A stretch of 8,062 nucleotides of DNA from positions 1-8,062 of the forward strand of contig JAOZOT010000150.1 of assembly GCA_029933115.1 (NCBI GenBank), written 5' to 3'. The translations under genes were made by a program, and so were the position numbers. The notes beneath the pieces were generated by a model. That model saw only the letters and a program-made list of their open reading frames with translations, was not told where the DNA came from and did not search any database. How positions within the stretch are numbered: the first letter of the stretch is position 1; every line of letters begins with the position of its first letter. The DNA is from Anaerolineae bacterium. GTDB taxonomy: Bacteria; Chloroflexota; Anaerolineae; E26-bin7. Shown piece by piece: positions 5,612 to 8,062 of this stretch.

Positions 5612-7690
5612 ATGGACCGAGAGTACCCTCTGGAGCGGACGCGCAATATAGGAATAATCGCCCACATTGACGCAGGCAAGACGACTACGACCGAGAGGGT
5701 GCTTTTCTACACCGGCCGCACCCATCGTATGGGCAATGTGGACGAGGGTACGACGGTCACCGATTGGATGGAGCAGGAACGGGAGCGCGGCATCACCATC
5801 ACTGCCGCAGCCATCACCTGCTTCTGGCGCGATCACCAGATTAACATTATTGATACACCAGGGCACATTGATTTCACCGCCGAAGTACAGCGGTCTCTGC
5901 GCGTGCTGGACGGAGGCATCGTCGTCTTTGACGCGGTAGCCGGAGTGGAACCTCAATCCGAGACTGTCTGGCGTCAGGCCGACCGCTACCGTGTGCCGCG
6001 CATCTGTTTCGTTAACAAAATGGATCGCATTGGGGCCGACTTTTGGCGGACCATTGCCATGATCCAAGATAGGCTGAAAGCCAACCCTGTAGCCCTCCAG
6101 GTGCCCATCGGCGTTGAAGGCTCCTTTCAAGGCATCGTTGATCTGATCCGCATGGAGGCTATCATCTACACCGATGACCTGGGCACTCGTCTGGATACTA
6201 CAGAGATACCCGAGGAACTCAAGGAGGAAGCTGCGATACGTCGGGAGCGCCTGCTCGAACAGGTGGCCGAAACCGACGATGCTCTGACGGTGAAGTACCT
6301 GGAAGGCGAGGAAATCTCCGAGGACGAGTTGCGTCGGGCTCTGCGTCGGGCCACCTTGGATCTCAAGCTGGTGCCTGTCCTTTGCGGCGCGGCTTTGCGC
6401 AACAAAGGCGTGCAACCGGTCCTCGACGCTGTGGTGGATTATCTGCCCTCGCCCCTCGATGTGCCCCCTATTGTGGGGGTGAATCCCAAGACGGGAAAAG
6501 AGGAGAGCCGGCGGGCCGACGAGTCGGAGCCTCTGGCTGCCTTGGTCTTCAAGATTGTCTCCGACCCTTATGTGGGGCGCCTGGCCTATTTCCGGGTCTA
6601 TTCGGGTCGCCTGAACTCTGGCATGGCGGTCCTCAACTCCACCCGAGGCAGAAAGGAGCGGATTGGTCGGCTGCTGCGCATGTATGCCAACCATCGGGAA
6701 GAGATCGAGGGGGTCCCGGCCGGCGACATTGGCGCAGTACTGGGCCTCAAAGGCACCTTCACCGGCGAGACCCTTTGCGACCGTCGTCACCCCATCGTCT
6801 TGGAGTCTATCAAGTTTCCTGAGCCCGTCATCTCGGTGGCCATTGAGCCCCGTACCCAGGCCGACCAGGACAAGATGGCTGACGCCCTGGCTCGACTGGC
6901 CGAGGAGGATCCCACCTTTCAGGTGCGCGTTGATGAGAACACCGGTCAGACTCTCATCTCCGGCATGGGCGAACTCCACCTGGAGGTTCTGGTGGACCGC
7001 ATGTTGAGGGAGTTCAAGGTCAGCGCCAATGTGGGCAAGCCTCAAGTTGCTTATCGAGAGACCATCACCCGGCCGGCGCGCGCCGAAGGGCGCTTCATCC
7101 GTCAGACAGGCGGAAAGGGTCAGTACGGTCATGTTTGGCTGGAGGTAGAGCCTCTGGAGAAAGGCAAAGGTTTCGAGTTCGAGGACAGGACCGCCGGAGG
7201 GGTGATACCCAAAGAGTTCGTTCCGGCCGTGGAGCAGGGTGTCAGAGAGGCTATGGAGAGCGGGGTTCTGGCGGGCTATCCCCTGGTAGATCTGAAAGTC
7301 GCTCTGATAGATGGCTCCTATCACGAAGAAGACTCGTCGGCGATGGCTTTCAAAATCGCCGGTTCTATGGCTCTCAGAGACGGAGTGCAAAAAGCGGGGC
7401 CGGTTCTCCTGGAGCCGATTATGAGCGTTGAGGTGGTGGTGCCCGGAGAGTTCACAGGGGACGTTATTGGCAATTTGAACGCTCGAGGGGCCCAGATAGA
7501 GAGCATGGAGCTTCGTGCCGATGGGGTGCAGGCTGTGCGGGCTCGTGTGCCTCTGGCCGAGATGTTTGGTTACGCCACCGACCTGCGGTCAATGACTCAG
7601 GGGCGGGGCACCTTCACTATGGAGTTTGATCATTACGATGAAGTATCGCCCGAGGTGGCAGAGCGTATTGCCTTGGGTGGCCGACGCTGA
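5612..7690 (+). CDS. fusA: Translation elongation factor G
   Basis: EF-G is the GTPase that drives tRNA-mRNA translocation and, with RRF, ribosome recycling. From the ATG at 5612 it is 692 aa and complete. GTPase motifs are all present: G1 AHIDAGKT (17-24), G2 RGITI (59-63), G3 DTPGH with catalytic His85 (81-85), G4 NKMD (135-138) and G5 GAAL (259-262). Domain II follows from about 305. SGMGELHLEVLVDR in domain III lies at about 450-463. Domain IV has GKGQYGH (501-507) and the tip loop GSYHEEDSS with His571 (568-576). Domain V runs to the end. Intact motifs and the str-operon position point to the canonical translocase over an EF-G2 paralogue. An in-frame GTG at 5600 would add MSFP and has AGGG only 4 nt upstream. 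The ATG is preferred because MDREYPLERTRN aligns with the family N-terminus. No tuf gene follows. Confidence 0.96.
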   Translation: MDREYPLERTRNIGIIAHIDAGKTTTTERVLFYTGRTHRMGNVDEGTTVTDWMEQERERGITITAAAITCFWRDHQINIIDTPGHIDFTAEVQRSLRVLDGGIVVFDAVAGVEPQSETVWRQADRYRVPRICFVNKMDRIGADFWRTIAMIQDRLKANPVALQVPIGVEGSFQGIVDLIRMEAIIYTDDLGTRLDTTEIPEELKEEAAIRRERLLEQVAETDDALTVKYLEGEEISEDELRRALRRATLDLKLVPVLCGAALRNKGVQPVLDAVVDYLPSPLDVPPIVGVNPKTGKEESRRADESEPLAALVFKIVSDPYVGRLAYFRVYSGRLNSGMAVLNSTRGRKERIGRLLRMYANHREEIEGVPAGDIGAVLGLKGTFTGETLCDRRHPIVLESIKFPEPVISVAIEPRTQADQDKMADALARLAEEDPTFQVRVDENTGQTLISGMGELHLEVLVDRMLREFKVSANVGKPQVAYRETITRPARAEGRFIRQTGGKGQYGHVWLEVEPLEKGKGFEFEDRTAGGVIPKEFVPAVEQGVREAMESGVLAGYPLVDLKVALIDGSYHEEDSSAMAFKIAGSMALRDGVQKAGPVLLEPIMSVEVVVPGEFTGDVIGNLNARGAQIESMELRADGVQAVRARVPLAEMFGYATDLRSMTQGRGTFTMEFDHYDEVSPEVAERIALGGRR

Positions 7691-7701
7691 GCTGACGAAT
7701 G

Positions 7702-7729
7702 TCCACCTAACACCCCAATTGTAGGTGGA
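7702..7729. terminator. Stem-loop after fusA, possible transcript end
   Basis: TCCACCTA (7702-7709) and TAGGTGGA (7722-7729) form a perfect 8-bp stem with a 12-nt loop, starting 11 nt after the fusA stop. The + strand continues AAAATGGGATG, with no T-run, and no T-run follows on the - strand either. It is therefore not a classical intrinsic terminator. It may protect the 3' end or act with Rho. The remaining spacer to 7827 holds TTTACA at 7762-7767, which could be a -35, but no good -10 lies at the right distance. Confidence 0.4.
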
Positions 7730-7827
7730 AAAATGGGATGATTCATTATTAACGGGTTAGGTTTACACTTTTCAAATAGACGGAGACGTGGGCAGTAGTT
7801 GATGTAAATCCGCGGAGAGTCCAAACC

Positions 7828-8062
7828 ATGCAAACAAAAACGATTACCCATCAACAGGTGATTGATTTGGTAATGACTTTGCCACCTGAGCGCTTGATGA
7901 GCGTTTATGACTTTGTGCTCTTTGTCAAGTCGCACCCATTAGAGCCAACCCCGGTGACTGATATTTTTGGTGAAACCGAAGACGAAATCCGCGCCGACGA
8001 AGAGCGATGGAACCAGCAATTTGCGGCATCCCGCGACAAGCTGAGAGCCATGGCCCATGAGG
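7828..8062 (+). CDS. Small antitoxin-like protein, partial at right edge
   Basis: The first 78 codons of a gene are present and the end lies outside the window. The ATG at 7828 is supported by GGAGAG at 7814-7819, 8 nt upstream. The product begins MQTKTITHQQVIDLV and has a short amphipathic helix region LPPERLMSVYDFVLFVK (18-34). A linker with TDIFGET leads into a very charged segment, EDEIRADEERWNQQFAASRD (51-70). There is no signal peptide or membrane segment. The LPPERL...VYDFV.F.K pattern resembles small DUF2281/VapB-like proteins that often precede a toxin gene of the RelE or PIN type. That is inference from pattern only, and the expected partner would be beyond the edge. Composition is more AT-rich than in fusA. 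It could equally be a plain hypothetical protein. It is not part of the translation operon. Confidence 0.7.
   Translation, partial: MQTKTITHQQVIDLVMTLPPERLMSVYDFVLFVKSHPLEPTPVTDIFGETEDEIRADEERWNQQFAASRDKLRAMAHE

Noticed and set aside
5495..7390. 631-codon open frame on the - strand antisense to fusA and the rpsG end
   Set aside because: It is the mirror of the intact EF-G reading frame, with no family features and no convincing ribosome binding site context.
7633..7935. 100-codon open frame on the - strand spanning the fusA end and the spacer
   Set aside because: It overlaps both the fusA C-terminus and the start of the small + strand gene, and shows no recognisable protein character.

Overview
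This window carries a bacterial transcription and translation core locus, entirely on the + strand: rpoB (RNA polymerase beta), rpsL (ribosomal protein S12), rpsG (S7) and fusA (elongation factor G), followed by the 5' part of an unrelated small gene that runs off the right edge. The four large proteins are intact and recognisable from end to end. Base composition is moderately GC-rich. The beta subunit has two long lineage-type insertions, one in the lobe and one Trp-rich near the C-terminus, and S12 has the longer N-terminal segment. These traits and the EF-G sequence style suggest a Chloroflexota (Anaerolineae-like) bacterium. That assignment rests on remembered sequence style, not on a search.

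Layout: 1-138 is the spacer upstream of rpoB, holding a small hairpin at the left edge and the rpoB ribosome binding site. rpoB fills 139-4458. A near-consensus sigma-A type promoter (TTGACT, 16 bp, TATAAT) begins 2 bases after its stop and is followed by a leader of about 78 nt to rpsL (4573-5004). Between rpsL and rpsG lies an unusual element: two blocks of four degenerate 7-bp repeats in opposite orientation, able to fold into a long imperfect hairpin (5008-5069). rpsG (5092-5562) and fusA (5612-7690) follow closely. After fusA comes a 138-nt spacer with an 8-bp stem-loop, then a partial gene (7828 onward) whose product resembles small antitoxin-type proteins.

Functionally, rpsL, rpsG and fusA form a str-type operon: two small-subunit proteins of the decoding and head regions, and the translocase. 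The promoter behind rpoB would let it be transcribed independently. The most notable departures from the common bacterial layout are that rpoC is absent between rpoB and rpsL and that tuf does not follow fusA. The features most worth a second look are the missing rpoC, the two RpoB insertions (one Cys-rich, one built from ~25-residue Trp/Tyr-Asp repeats), the hexa-arginine RpoB tail and the heptad-repeat hairpin. I found no RNA genes, CRISPR array, insertion sequence or clear new multi-gene system.
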